A stretch of 64,000 nt of DNA from an uncultured Lachnospiraceae bacterium. GTDB taxonomy: Bacteria; Bacillota; Clostridia; Lachnospirales; Lachnospiraceae. Position 1 is the stretch's first letter. Each line of letters begins with the position of its first letter. Below are positions 50,168 through 58,664 of this stretch, one piece after another. Position numbers and translations under genes: made by a program. The stretch is from contig CADANF010000017.1 of NCBI GenBank assembly GCA_902789175.1, positions 1 through 64,000 on the forward strand. Reading direction: 5' to 3'. A model generated the notes under the pieces. It was not told the origin of the DNA, did no database searches, and was given only the letters and a program-made list of their open reading frames with translations.

Positions 50168-51136
50168 TTAGCCCTTATTTTTTAAGGCTTTTTGGGCGCT
50201 TTCGGTTGTTGCAAGGCCACCCATTGCTGTTTCTTTAAGCTCCGGATGCATTGAATCTCCAATTCTTCTCATGGAATCAATTACATCATCTGCTGAAATG
50301 ACACTTTTTATACCTGCCGAGGCCAGTTCTGCCGCAAGCATGGCATTAACTGCCCCAGATGCATTTCTTTTTATACAAGGAACTTCTACTAATCCTCCTA
50401 CAGGATCACAGGTAAGTCCCAGCATGTTACTTAAAGCAAATGCCACCGCATTTCCTATCCCCAGCTCCTTTAAAAAATCTGCCCTAAACAAGTCTTCTTT
50501 TGACAACTTTTCATTAGCTATTTCAATATCTGCTATTTCATTATTATTAGAGTTTATTTTTTCCAGTTTCATTTTAAGGAAAAATAAAGCTCCTGCAGCC
50601 ATAGCTGATGCACTTCCGATCTCCGCCTGGCAGCCGCCTCTGGCGCCGGAAATGCTGGCATTTTCAGCTATTACATTTCCAATTCCCGCTGCCACAAACA
50701 AAGCTTTAACTATATCATCTTCTGATAGATTAAGGCATTCCTCCGCAGTGATAATAATCGCCGGTATAACTCCGCAGGCCCCTGCTGTAGGGGCTGCAAC
50801 TATCCTCTTCATGCAGGCATTGTTTTCTCCCATTTTAAGAGCTCTTTCACAAACCTTATTTGAAAATGGACTAAATAGCGAACGCGCATTATCATACTGC
50901 TCAAATTTAAGTCCATCCCCTCCACTCATTCCACTTTCCGAGCGAAGTTTTCCATCATAATTTTTATCTGCCTCTTTCATAACATGATAAAGCCTTCTCA
51001 TTTTAGAGAAGACTTCTTCTTCTGAAATGCCCTGTTCATAGGCTTCTCTCTTAAGAACCACCTGCCAGAAAGATAACTTATCTTTATCACTTATTTTATA
51101 AATATCTGCAATTGAATGATATATCAAATTTTCCAT
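50168..51136 (-). CDS. sdaAA: L-serine dehydratase, alpha subunit
   Basis: A 322-aa Fe-S dependent L-serine ammonia-lyase subunit that turns serine into pyruvate and ammonia. SGGDGLKFEQYDNARS, VAAPTAGACGVIPA and GLTCDPVGGLVEVPCIKRNASGAVNAMLAAELASAGI hold the family's cysteines for the [4Fe-4S] cluster. It works with the beta subunit encoded 100 bases upstream on the same strand. The split alpha/beta form is the usual Firmicute type. Confidence 0.96.
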   Translation of the reverse strand: MENLIYHSIADIYKISDKDKLSFWQVVLKREAYEQGISEEEVFSKMRRLYHVMKEADKNYDGKLRSESGMSGGDGLKFEQYDNARSLFSPFSNKVCERALKMGENNACMKRIVAAPTAGACGVIPAIIITAEECLNLSEDDIVKALFVAAGIGNVIAENASISGARGGCQAEIGSASAMAAGALFFLKMKLEKINSNNNEIADIEIANEKLSKEDLFRADFLKELGIGNAVAFALSNMLGLTCDPVGGLVEVPCIKRNASGAVNAMLAAELASAGIKSVISADDVIDSMRRIGDSMHPELKETAMGGLATTESAQKALKNKG

Positions 51137-51194
51137 TACTAATCTCCGTCATTTTATTGTTTTCTTAAGAATTCATATCTTTTAATCTGATACG

Positions 51195-51248
51195 AATCTA
51201 AGACAGGCTTTAACAGGCCAAAATAGGCTATGCAATCTAAGACAGGCT
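51195..51248. repeat. 15-bp direct repeat at the 3' end of sdaAB
   Basis: AATCTAAGACAGGCT occurs at 51234-51248 (last codons and stop of sdaAB) and exactly again at 51195-51209 downstream. It has the same form as the 3'-end copies at lemA and the CAP-domain gene. Confidence 0.75.
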
Positions 51249-51896
51249 AAGATATGCCGCGTCCTTAACACCATCAACTTTTTTAAGCCATGTAATACAC
51301 TCATCCGGGACTTCCTGATCACATTCTATCACCATGACCGCTTCTCCCCCTCGCATATTTCTATACATCTGCATATTTGCAATGTTGATCTCTTTACTTG
51401 CCAGCATGCTTGTAACTTCTGCCACATGCCCTGGCTGATCAAATATACGAATGATAAGTGTTGGATAATCACCTGAAAAATTTGTTATTATACCATCGAT
51501 CTTTTCAATATTAATACGGCCTCCTCCTATACTGGATCCCACAACTTCCAGCACTCTGCCGCTTTCTCCGGCCAGGATGAATTCCACCGTATTAGGATTT
51601 GCTTCCTTTAATCTGGCTTCACCAAATTCAAATGCAAGCCCTTCTTCTTTAGCATATTTAAAGCTATCAGGAATTCTAAGATCATCTGTTTTAAACCCTA
51701 AAAGCCCTGCCACCAGAGCCTTATCTGTTCCATGGCCTCTTCCTGTAAGTAAAAATGATCCAAACAGATTTATATTTGCAGCTACTATTTTCTCTCCCAT
51801 GAGATTTCCAGCTACAAGCCCCAGTCTGCAAGCCCCTGCAGTATGTGAGCTGCTAGGTCCAACCATTACCGGCCCCATAATATCGAAAATTGACAT
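51237..51896 (-). CDS. sdaAB: L-serine dehydratase, beta subunit
   Basis: A 219-aa subunit: the SDH_beta domain (MSIFDIMGPVMVGPSSSHTAGACRLG, FGSFLLTGRGHGTDKALVAGLLG) covers about 1-145 and an ACT domain follows (TLIIRIFDQPGHVAEVTSMLASKEINIANMQMYRN), which may bind serine allosterically. It precedes sdaAA, and together they form the heteromeric enzyme. The last 15 bases of the gene, with its stop, recur 39 bases downstream. Confidence 0.96.
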   Translation of the reverse strand: MSIFDIMGPVMVGPSSSHTAGACRLGLVAGNLMGEKIVAANINLFGSFLLTGRGHGTDKALVAGLLGFKTDDLRIPDSFKYAKEEGLAFEFGEARLKEANPNTVEFILAGESGRVLEVVGSSIGGGRINIEKIDGIITNFSGDYPTLIIRIFDQPGHVAEVTSMLASKEINIANMQMYRNMRGGEAVMVIECDQEVPDECITWLKKVDGVKDAAYLSLS

Positions 51897-51957
51897 TAAT
51901 ATTTACCTCTTAAAAAGTTTCTTATCCAGGATAAAAAAATAACGAAAATAACGAAAA

Positions 51958-52908
51958 TTATCTATCACTTTTTTCGTCATTTTTTTTCTTACCAATTCTA
52001 TCAAATGCCAGTGGATATACACCGATAACCACAAAAATTATAATCCCATATCTTAATGCTCTTACGATAAACGATGGCATTGTTGCACTTGATAAAAATT
52101 CTGAAGAAAATGGCATTTTTAAAGCTTTGTTCAATATGAAATATATTGCTGCGCCACCTATAACTCTAAGGATTCCTTTTATCGGATTTTTTGTTTCTTT
52201 AAACTTAACAAATTTCTCTTCAAATGGCGCTGCTAAGAAATATCCCACCATCATTCCATAAGATGCGAAATAATCCGTTGTCTTGCAATAAAACAATCCC
52301 GGCATAAAACAAAATGCCATAATAAAATGCATCATATTCTGATTTTTCACATGTTTCTGCAAATAGGAAGAAATAAACAAAAGGCACGCTCCCAAAGTCC
52401 ATCCTACAAGAACGTCTGTTACATAATGTGCTCCCAACATCACACGTGAAATTCCTACCAAAAATGGAACAATGAATCCAAGCGCAACCAGTAACTTATG
52501 TTTCTTATATACAGGTAATGACCCATAAAGTATTGCCGAATTCGTTGAATGACCACTTGGGAATGAATATCCCTGTGCGCTGATATCATAAATATCTGCT
52601 GAAGCATCAACCGGTTTTAAGATTCTTATGCTTTCATGGTCAAAATATGGTCTGCGACGGAAAAAAATATTTTTTAGCATCGGAGTTGCTACAAGCCCAA
52701 CTAAAATATTCATTCCTATAAATTTTCCAAAATCTTTATCGATCCACCAATAAAGAACTCCAAGCACAGCAATAAGCACCAGCTCTTCTCCCATATAGGT
52801 CATAGCTGATACGATTGCAATTCCAACAGGCGAATTAATAAGGGCTTGAAGCCATTCCTGTAGGGCTACTTCCCATCCGAAAAAAAAAGTATTTCCCGCA
52901 AATACCAT
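51958..52908 (-). CDS. PAP2-family membrane phosphatase
   Basis: A 316-aa membrane phosphatase of the PAP2 superfamily. The three catalytic motifs are seen as KNIFFRRRPYFDHE, YSFPSGHSTNSA and SRVMLGAHYVTDVLVG, flanked by six or more membrane segments. Likely substrates are lipid phosphates such as undecaprenyl pyrophosphate or phosphatidic acid, acting at the outer face of the membrane. The ATG at 52908 follows AAGGAGTATAAAT; the earlier in-frame ATG has no ribosome site. It follows the CAP-domain gene by ~75 bases. Confidence 0.9.
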   Translation of the reverse strand: MVFAGNTFFFGWEVALQEWLQALINSPVGIAIVSAMTYMGEELVLIAVLGVLYWWIDKDFGKFIGMNILVGLVATPMLKNIFFRRRPYFDHESIRILKPVDASADIYDISAQGYSFPSGHSTNSAILYGSLPVYKKHKLLVALGFIVPFLVGISRVMLGAHYVTDVLVGWTLGACLLFISSYLQKHVKNQNMMHFIMAFCFMPGLFYCKTTDYFASYGMMVGYFLAAPFEEKFVKFKETKNPIKGILRVIGGAAIYFILNKALKMPFSSEFLSSATMPSFIVRALRYGIIIFVVIGVYPLAFDRIGKKKNDEKSDR

Positions 52909-52945
52909 ATTTATACTCCTTATCCACTTTTTCACTAAAAACAGG

Positions 52946-53015
52946 AATCCTTAATAATCCCTGCTGCATTAAAAGCAGAAATCCTTAATAATCCCAGTAT
53001 CCTGCTGCATTAAAA
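52946..53015. repeat. Duplicated 3' end of the CAP-domain gene
   Basis: The gene's last bases (52980-53015) reappear downstream at 52946-52974, apart from a 7-base segment. Both read AATCCTTAATAATCCC...TGCTGCATTAAAA on the + strand. The copy includes codons FNAAG and a stop. Confidence 0.85.
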
Positions 53016-54280
53016 TGATATACTACACCATCTATCTTTACAGATCTATTCTTTGGGTACCAGCTTCCATCTGCATACCACCACCCTTTATTATTTTTGC
53101 ACCAATGACCATGTGAATATCTAGGGTCCCAGCTTCCATCATAATTAAACCAATTTCCGTTGCGATATTCACCACTGGCCATATATCCATTTCCGAGGAA
53201 ATAATACCATTTACCATTTATCTTCTGCCACTGAGAACGTGGATACCATCCGCTAGTATCTTCAAACCACCAGCCTTTAGCATTATGCTTCCAACTGCCA
53301 GTTGCACTGTAAGTCTGTGAACCATCTTTGTTATACCATACGCCGTTCACCCACTCATTACTATAATTTGATACAGCAGCATTTCCTTTAACCGTAATGC
53401 TTATTACATCGGAAAGTGAGCCACTTTTAAACGTGATCGTGGCTGTTCCACCACCAACTGCTTTTACTTTACCTGTTGAATCTACAGTTGCAACAGAATT
53501 ATTACTCGAGCTCCAGCTTCCTGAAACATTTACTCCTCCCCATGAATTTGCAACTCCTACAAAAAGATTTGTAGTATCACCCTGATCAAGTGAAATGTTC
53601 TGAGTCTCATAACTTTCGGTTCTAATAATCAGATTGATCACCCCAGACTTAACACTGACGCTTTCAGTTTTTGTTCCTGTAGGTGCAATCTGATTTTCAC
53701 TCTTACCTGCAACGGAACTAACTTCTCCTGCAGTTACGCCATATGAAGCTATTCCTATATAATCTGAATACAGAAGTGAAGTATAATGACCTACTACATT
53801 GGTATTAGAAGTATCTCCTTTTAACTGCGCTATATAATCAGCCTTTTCACTATACCACTGATTCACCGCAGTAACAGCATCTGGCGAACTTGCTATTATC
53901 TCTCCATATGAAAACTGTCCATTTGAAGACGTAGTTGTAAAACAGCTATTTCCATTTGGTCTGGTATGAGAAAAATAAATTGAAGCTTCAACAGCTCTGA
54001 TATATGCTATCTCTTCAAGATCCGATGACCATTTTATCGGCTTATAAGAATAATTAGCCACATAATGATATTTCTGATTCTCGTTATAGAACTCCAGCCT
54101 TATCTCATTTACTCTTTTTAAGATATCATCTTTAGATCTTCTATTTATAGTTTTTGTAACCTTAATTGTTGTTATGCCACCATCAGCTCTTACCTCTTTC
54201 ATCGGCACCATCGCAAAACTGAGCACTACTGCAATCGCTAAAATAAGCGGCATTACTTTCTTTGTTAAAAATCTCTCCAT
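52985..54280 (-). CDS. Secreted CAP-domain protein with Big_2 domain and wall-binding repeats
   Basis: A 431-aa exported protein. Residues 1-32 are a signal peptide (ending EVRA-DGG). A CAP/SCP domain covers about 50-190 (RVNEIRLEFY, FSHTRPNGNSCFTT, GEIIASSPDAVTAVNQWYSE). A Big_2 immunoglobulin-like domain follows at ~205-300 (SWSSSNNSVATVDSTGKVKAVGGGTATITFKSG). The last ~125 residues are tryptophan-rich wall-binding repeats (GWWFEDTSGWYPRSQWQKINGKWYYFLGNGYMAS, GWWYADGSWYP). AGGAGG precedes the ATG. It is probably wall-attached; the role of bacterial CAP domains is not settled. Confidence 0.9.
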   Translation of the reverse strand: MERFLTKKVMPLILAIAVVLSFAMVPMKEVRADGGITTIKVTKTINRRSKDDILKRVNEIRLEFYNENQKYHYVANYSYKPIKWSSDLEEIAYIRAVEASIYFSHTRPNGNSCFTTTSSNGQFSYGEIIASSPDAVTAVNQWYSEKADYIAQLKGDTSNTNVVGHYTSLLYSDYIGIASYGVTAGEVSSVAGKSENQIAPTGTKTESVSVKSGVINLIIRTESYETQNISLDQGDTTNLFVGVANSWGGVNVSGSWSSSNNSVATVDSTGKVKAVGGGTATITFKSGSLSDVISITVKGNAAVSNYSNEWVNGVWYNKDGSQTYSATGSWKHNAKGWWFEDTSGWYPRSQWQKINGKWYYFLGNGYMASGEYRNGNWFNYDGSWDPRYSHGHWCKNNKGWWYADGSWYPKNRSVKIDGVVYHFNAAGYWDY

Positions 54281-54425
54281 AGCATATCCTCCTCAGTAAA
54301 TTTATAGCTTCTTTTATTTTATCACATCAAGATTTTATATACTATAAGCCAACTGTCTTACTGATTTTTTAGCGTATTTATTCAACCTAATTTCTTGCAT
54401 GTGTCATTTTTCAGCGTTAATTTTT

Positions 54426-54917
54426 TCAGCCGCCATTTCTTTCATCCGTCACTATATGCTGAACTCCATTATGTTCTGATTGAAGATATTCCTTCATGAA
54501 AGTTGGAAATGCCTTATATTTATCAAGTTCTGCAATAGGGAGCCAATGCATGCTTTCTCTAACCCCCTGGGTAAAGCTATTGCTGTTTAATTCTCTTGTT
54601 CCTCTGGATTTCATCAGAAAGTAAAATGCTATCTCATGGCAATCCATCCCCTTAAGTGCCCCCTGATTATCACTAAAGAAATTCTCATGGATCACTGCAA
54701 GATGATCAACTTCATAAGAAACCCCTGTCTCCTCATAGGCTTCTCTTTTAACTGCATCTTCTGCGGTTTCTCCCATATGAACAGCCCCGCCGATAGAATA
54801 GTAATAATCATCCTTTTCATTGCCTGCAAATAATACATAGCCATCTTCAACGATTATAGCCGCAGCTCTATATCTAAACCAACGATTACCATCTGTAAAT
54901 CCACAATTATGTTCCAT
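54426..54917 (-). CDS. NUDIX hydrolase
   Basis: A 163-aa NUDIX enzyme. The Nudix box GGAVHMGETAEDAVKREAYEETG (about 41-63) fits G-x5-E-x7-REUXEEXGU. It hydrolyses a nucleoside diphosphate linked to another group; the substrate is not evident. Length is typical. GGAAG lies upstream of the ATG. It begins a few bases after the small membrane protein gene and the two may be co-transcribed. Confidence 0.92.
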   Translation of the reverse strand: MEHNCGFTDGNRWFRYRAAAIIVEDGYVLFAGNEKDDYYYSIGGAVHMGETAEDAVKREAYEETGVSYEVDHLAVIHENFFSDNQGALKGMDCHEIAFYFLMKSRGTRELNSNSFTQGVRESMHWLPIAELDKYKAFPTFMKEYLQSEHNGVQHIVTDERNGG

Positions 54918-54923
54918 ATCATT

Positions 54924-55172
54924 CTATCTTCCTTCATCAATTTCTTTTTTATAAACCTTATGAGCATAGATCAATGCCACTATTATTGAAATAAATAAAT
55001 ATCCCAACATTACCATCATTGCTCCAAAAGAATTCCTCATTACGGCTGCTGTGATAATGGTTAATCCACCCACAATCATTATCATAGTGGCAGCAAATGA
55101 AATAAGTGACAGCGCCATATGGACAATACTCTCTTTGGTTTTGCCCTGACTTAAGCATATGATCTTCGGCAT
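54924..55172 (-). CDS. Small two-helix membrane protein
   Basis: An ~82-aa protein with two or three hydrophobic segments (VHMALSLISFAATMIMIVGGL and FGAMMVMLGYLFISIIVALIYAH), ending KVYKKEIDEGR. I do not recognise the family. The ATG at 55172 has AAGGG eight bases upstream and is chosen over one two codons earlier. It ends six bases before the NUDIX gene start. Confidence 0.65.
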   Translation of the reverse strand: MPKIICLSQGKTKESIVHMALSLISFAATMIMIVGGLTIITAAVMRNSFGAMMVMLGYLFISIIVALIYAHKVYKKEIDEGR

Positions 55173-55223
55173 TAGCATTTCCCTTAAGTAATATCATATA
55201 TAAACTCTGGCCATTTCAGTGTA

Positions 55224-58200
55224 TTATGCGACTGCGTTTTGGTTGATTTTTTCTATAACTTTTCTTATAGATGTCCACAGGGACAGGTCTGTAAATATAT
55301 CAACTACGCTTCCCTGATCTGTGAACGGAGATTCCTGCAAAACTGATAAATCCGTAAGCATTCCATTATGAACTATATATTCAATAATCTGGTTTACAAA
55401 ATACATCTGTCTGCTATCCAAAATGGAACTGAATTCAGAGAATGCTTCCTTTGCCGCATTCATATCCAATCCAACAATGCTTCGTACAAATGCTCCTAAA
55501 GGTTTCTGACCATATTCTTTTTCATAATCTTCCTTAGTTCCTACTTCTGACCAAAGAATCTTTTCTAATGATTCAATGTCAGTCTGAGTTAGAGGCTGAT
55601 TAGATTTTAGCTTTGCAATAGCAATATTATCCTGATGCTGACGCACATAGTGCTCTGCTTTAGCTTTATAATTAGCCAGATCATCATTTTCTAACTCTGC
55701 ATCATTCCATGTACTATCAAGTATTTCGTCATTAAAATCTGTTTCGTATGAAACACGTCCATGAGGAATATACTTCATTAAATCTCTAAGGTTTTCCCTT
55801 ATATGTTCAAAGTCATCTATACCAGCCCTATCAACATAATCAGTATTAAGTATCTTATCAATTAATTCTTTTTGAGCAAGAATCTGAGGTATATTTGCCA
55901 CTGAAGCGACACCCTTAACTCGCTTAAAAAGATCTGACTTTAAACGTCCATATTTACGCCCTGCTAACTGTGCCAGCTCCATACCATAAATAAGCGCATC
56001 AAAACGAACCGCTGTTGCCTCATCACCATCAGGCAAAATAAGCGGTGCTAATTCTTCTTTAACAATCAAAGTATCTTCATAGGACAATCCATCATAATTT
56101 GACTCAGATGAATATATTTCAACATACTTAAGATGCTGTCTCACGGCAAAATTATCTTTATTAAGATCTCTTACCTTACCAGTCATGGTATTAACCAATT
56201 TTTGCCTATATTCTTTCAGTCTATCAACCTGATAATTAATGTCCTGAAGCTTATATGCAATCTGAAATTCAAGATTGAAAATGGCTCCTTGCAAAGCCAT
56301 CATATTTGCTGTTGGACGGCCTTCTCCCATACGGAAAAATTCAAAATTACCACAAAAATCAAATATATAAAACTTTGATTTATCTTCTCCATCAATAAGT
56401 CCAGGACAAAGTCTGGTTCCACGACCTATCATTTGCCAGAATTTTGCCTTACTCATTACCTTTTTGAAGAATACAAGGTTCAGCACTTCTGGAACGTCTA
56501 TACCTGTATCAAGCATATCAACAGAAATGGCTATCTGCGGATATTTATTGGCATCTGAAAATTCATCTATTGCACTCTGAGCATATGTCATTTGATTATC
56601 AATAACTTTAGCAAATGGCTGTCCATTTGTTCCCTTTGCCAGATTAGGATATTCCTTATTAAATACCTCTAAAATCTTCTCTGCATGCTTATGACTCTTG
56701 GCAAATATAATGGTTTTTCCAATCTTTTCTCCATACTGAATCTTAAGGCCATCCCTCATTACTATATGCAACACCTTACGTATTGTATCTTCATTAAATA
56801 TCCAAGTATTAATGGCGGAAGATTCTATCTTTTCAGGAACATTTCCGTCCCGATCTTCGAATGTATCTTCATATTCTTCCTTTTCTTCTTCAGTTAACTC
56901 ATCATAGTTAATACCCTGATCTATAAATTTTAACTTTGTCTCTACAGACATAAAGTCAACCAAGTACCCATCTTTAACAGCCTGAGCTAATTCATAACCA
57001 TAAGTTGGAACTCCTTTTTCTAATTCAAAGATAGAATATGTATTCTTATCTATTTCATCCTTTGGCGTAGCCGTTAAACCAATAAGAGGTGCATCAAAAT
57101 ATGTAAATATTTCTCTATACTTATTGTAAATGGATCTATGTGCCTCATCACAAATTACAAGATCAAAATGACCTATCGTAAATAGCTTTCCATTTTCATC
57201 CTTAATATCATCAATACATCCCATCATTGTCTGGTATGTGGAGAAAATACAATGTGAGTTGTAATTCTGTTTATCCTCACAAAGATTTGTACAAGATAAA
57301 TCCGGAAGAAGATTTACGAAATTTCTCTTTGCCTGAGTTACTAATGAATTTCGATCTGCCAAGAATAATATATTCTTAACCCAACCAGCCTCAAGAAGTA
57401 CTTTGCAAAGAGCGATAACTGTTCTTGTTTTTCCTGATCCGGTAGCCATAACAAGAAGTGCTTTACGTCTGTTTTTAATATCAAAACTTTCACAAACTGC
57501 TTTAATTGCAGCCTCCTGATAATATCTACCTGCTATATTTTTATCCACATTTACATGAGCAAGACTTGTCTTCATCGACTTAAGATTAAATAATTTTTCC
57601 AAATCCCGCTTAGAATATATACCTGCAACTTTTCTTTCAGGATACTGATTGTCTATAATTCTCGTGTCAAAACCATTGGTTAAAAATATAACCGGCCTTC
57701 TACCATATTCTTTCTCAATAATATCAGCATAAAGTTTAGCCTGCTGTCTTCCTTTTGCCACATCAGCACATGTACGTTTAGCTTCAATAACTGCAAGAGG
57801 TCTATGGGCATCATCATAAAGAACATAATCAGCAAATCCAACTTCAGATTTATTAGGCATTCCTGCAAGTTCAACTTCATTTATCCAGTCTTTTCCCTCA
57901 GTCCAACCAGCTTCTACAAGCATAGCATCAATGTACAGCTTTCTTGTCTTATACTCTGATAAATCCATTGGCTTTGGAACATAAGTCTGCTGTTTTTCTG
58001 CTCTTCTTGCTGATAATTCTTGCTTTAAAGATTCATTTTCTTCCCGAAGTTTTTGTAAATCCAGCTCTTTCTTTGCTACATTTTCAATTTCCCTCTGAAG
58101 TTCTAATTTAGTAGCTTCTGACTGTTCCTTTTGCTCTCTGTTCTTTCTAATACGCTCTTTTATAAGTTCTGGATTAAATTCTCTTTTCTCATACAAATCC

Positions 58201-58589
58201 GAATAGCAATATGAAAGATAATCAAGATATATAAAGAGATTTTCCAAGCAAAGCATTGCTTCATCCCTACCAAGTCTTTTGTTAGTATGTGCAACATTGT
58301 TACCAGATCTTCTAATGTAATCCATTCTCCTCCATAAATCTGGTCCTATAATTTGCCTATAATCTTCTGAATCAAGCAAATTCCAAAGATTATCCTGATA
58401 AGGTGTCTCCAACTCTGCATCCACAGAGTACATCCATTTAATGGCAAACTCCATGGCTCTGCGGCTATTGATAATACTAGCCTCCGGATCCATAAGAATT
58501 ATCTTTTCAGCTGAAATAGCCACATCTGAAAAGCTATTAAATTTTGGCTCATTTTTTAAATAATCGAAATTTGTTACCAATTCATTCAC
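55224..58589 (-). CDS. hsdR: Type I restriction enzyme R subunit
   Basis: A 1121-aa restriction/translocation subunit. Residues 1-140 form a DUF4145-like domain, 150-200 a coiled coil, and ~215-335 the nuclease domain (D254 in VGFADYVLY, E269-x-K271 in AVIEAKRT). The SF2 motor has Walker A ATGSGKT (382-388), DEAH (481-484), LTATP, and QMIGRGTR; the EcoEI-type C-terminal domain follows. All catalytic residues are present, so it may be active if a methylase and specificity subunit exist. It is the last gene of the defence island. hsdM is not in this window and the adjacent hsdS is damaged. Confidence 0.96.
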   Translation of the reverse strand: MNELVTNFDYLKNEPKFNSFSDVAISAEKIILMDPEASIINSRRAMEFAIKWMYSVDAELETPYQDNLWNLLDSEDYRQIIGPDLWRRMDYIRRSGNNVAHTNKRLGRDEAMLCLENLFIYLDYLSYCYSDLYEKREFNPELIKERIRKNREQKEQSEATKLELQREIENVAKKELDLQKLREENESLKQELSARRAEKQQTYVPKPMDLSEYKTRKLYIDAMLVEAGWTEGKDWINEVELAGMPNKSEVGFADYVLYDDAHRPLAVIEAKRTCADVAKGRQQAKLYADIIEKEYGRRPVIFLTNGFDTRIIDNQYPERKVAGIYSKRDLEKLFNLKSMKTSLAHVNVDKNIAGRYYQEAAIKAVCESFDIKNRRKALLVMATGSGKTRTVIALCKVLLEAGWVKNILFLADRNSLVTQAKRNFVNLLPDLSCTNLCEDKQNYNSHCIFSTYQTMMGCIDDIKDENGKLFTIGHFDLVICDEAHRSIYNKYREIFTYFDAPLIGLTATPKDEIDKNTYSIFELEKGVPTYGYELAQAVKDGYLVDFMSVETKLKFIDQGINYDELTEEEKEEYEDTFEDRDGNVPEKIESSAINTWIFNEDTIRKVLHIVMRDGLKIQYGEKIGKTIIFAKSHKHAEKILEVFNKEYPNLAKGTNGQPFAKVIDNQMTYAQSAIDEFSDANKYPQIAISVDMLDTGIDVPEVLNLVFFKKVMSKAKFWQMIGRGTRLCPGLIDGEDKSKFYIFDFCGNFEFFRMGEGRPTANMMALQGAIFNLEFQIAYKLQDINYQVDRLKEYRQKLVNTMTGKVRDLNKDNFAVRQHLKYVEIYSSESNYDGLSYEDTLIVKEELAPLILPDGDEATAVRFDALIYGMELAQLAGRKYGRLKSDLFKRVKGVASVANIPQILAQKELIDKILNTDYVDRAGIDDFEHIRENLRDLMKYIPHGRVSYETDFNDEILDSTWNDAELENDDLANYKAKAEHYVRQHQDNIAIAKLKSNQPLTQTDIESLEKILWSEVGTKEDYEKEYGQKPLGAFVRSIVGLDMNAAKEAFSEFSSILDSRQMYFVNQIIEYIVHNGMLTDLSVLQESPFTDQGSVVDIFTDLSLWTSIRKVIEKINQNAVA

Positions 58590-58664
58590 CTCTTTGAAGA
58601 ATCATATTAATAACATCTTTATTGTTTGCTCGTTAGCAATTAATCTATTGTTTTATTTAACCTA

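Noticed and set aside
50271..50960. 229-codon + strand open frame
   Set aside because: It lies entirely antisense to sdaAA, which has strong family motifs, and has no ribosome site.
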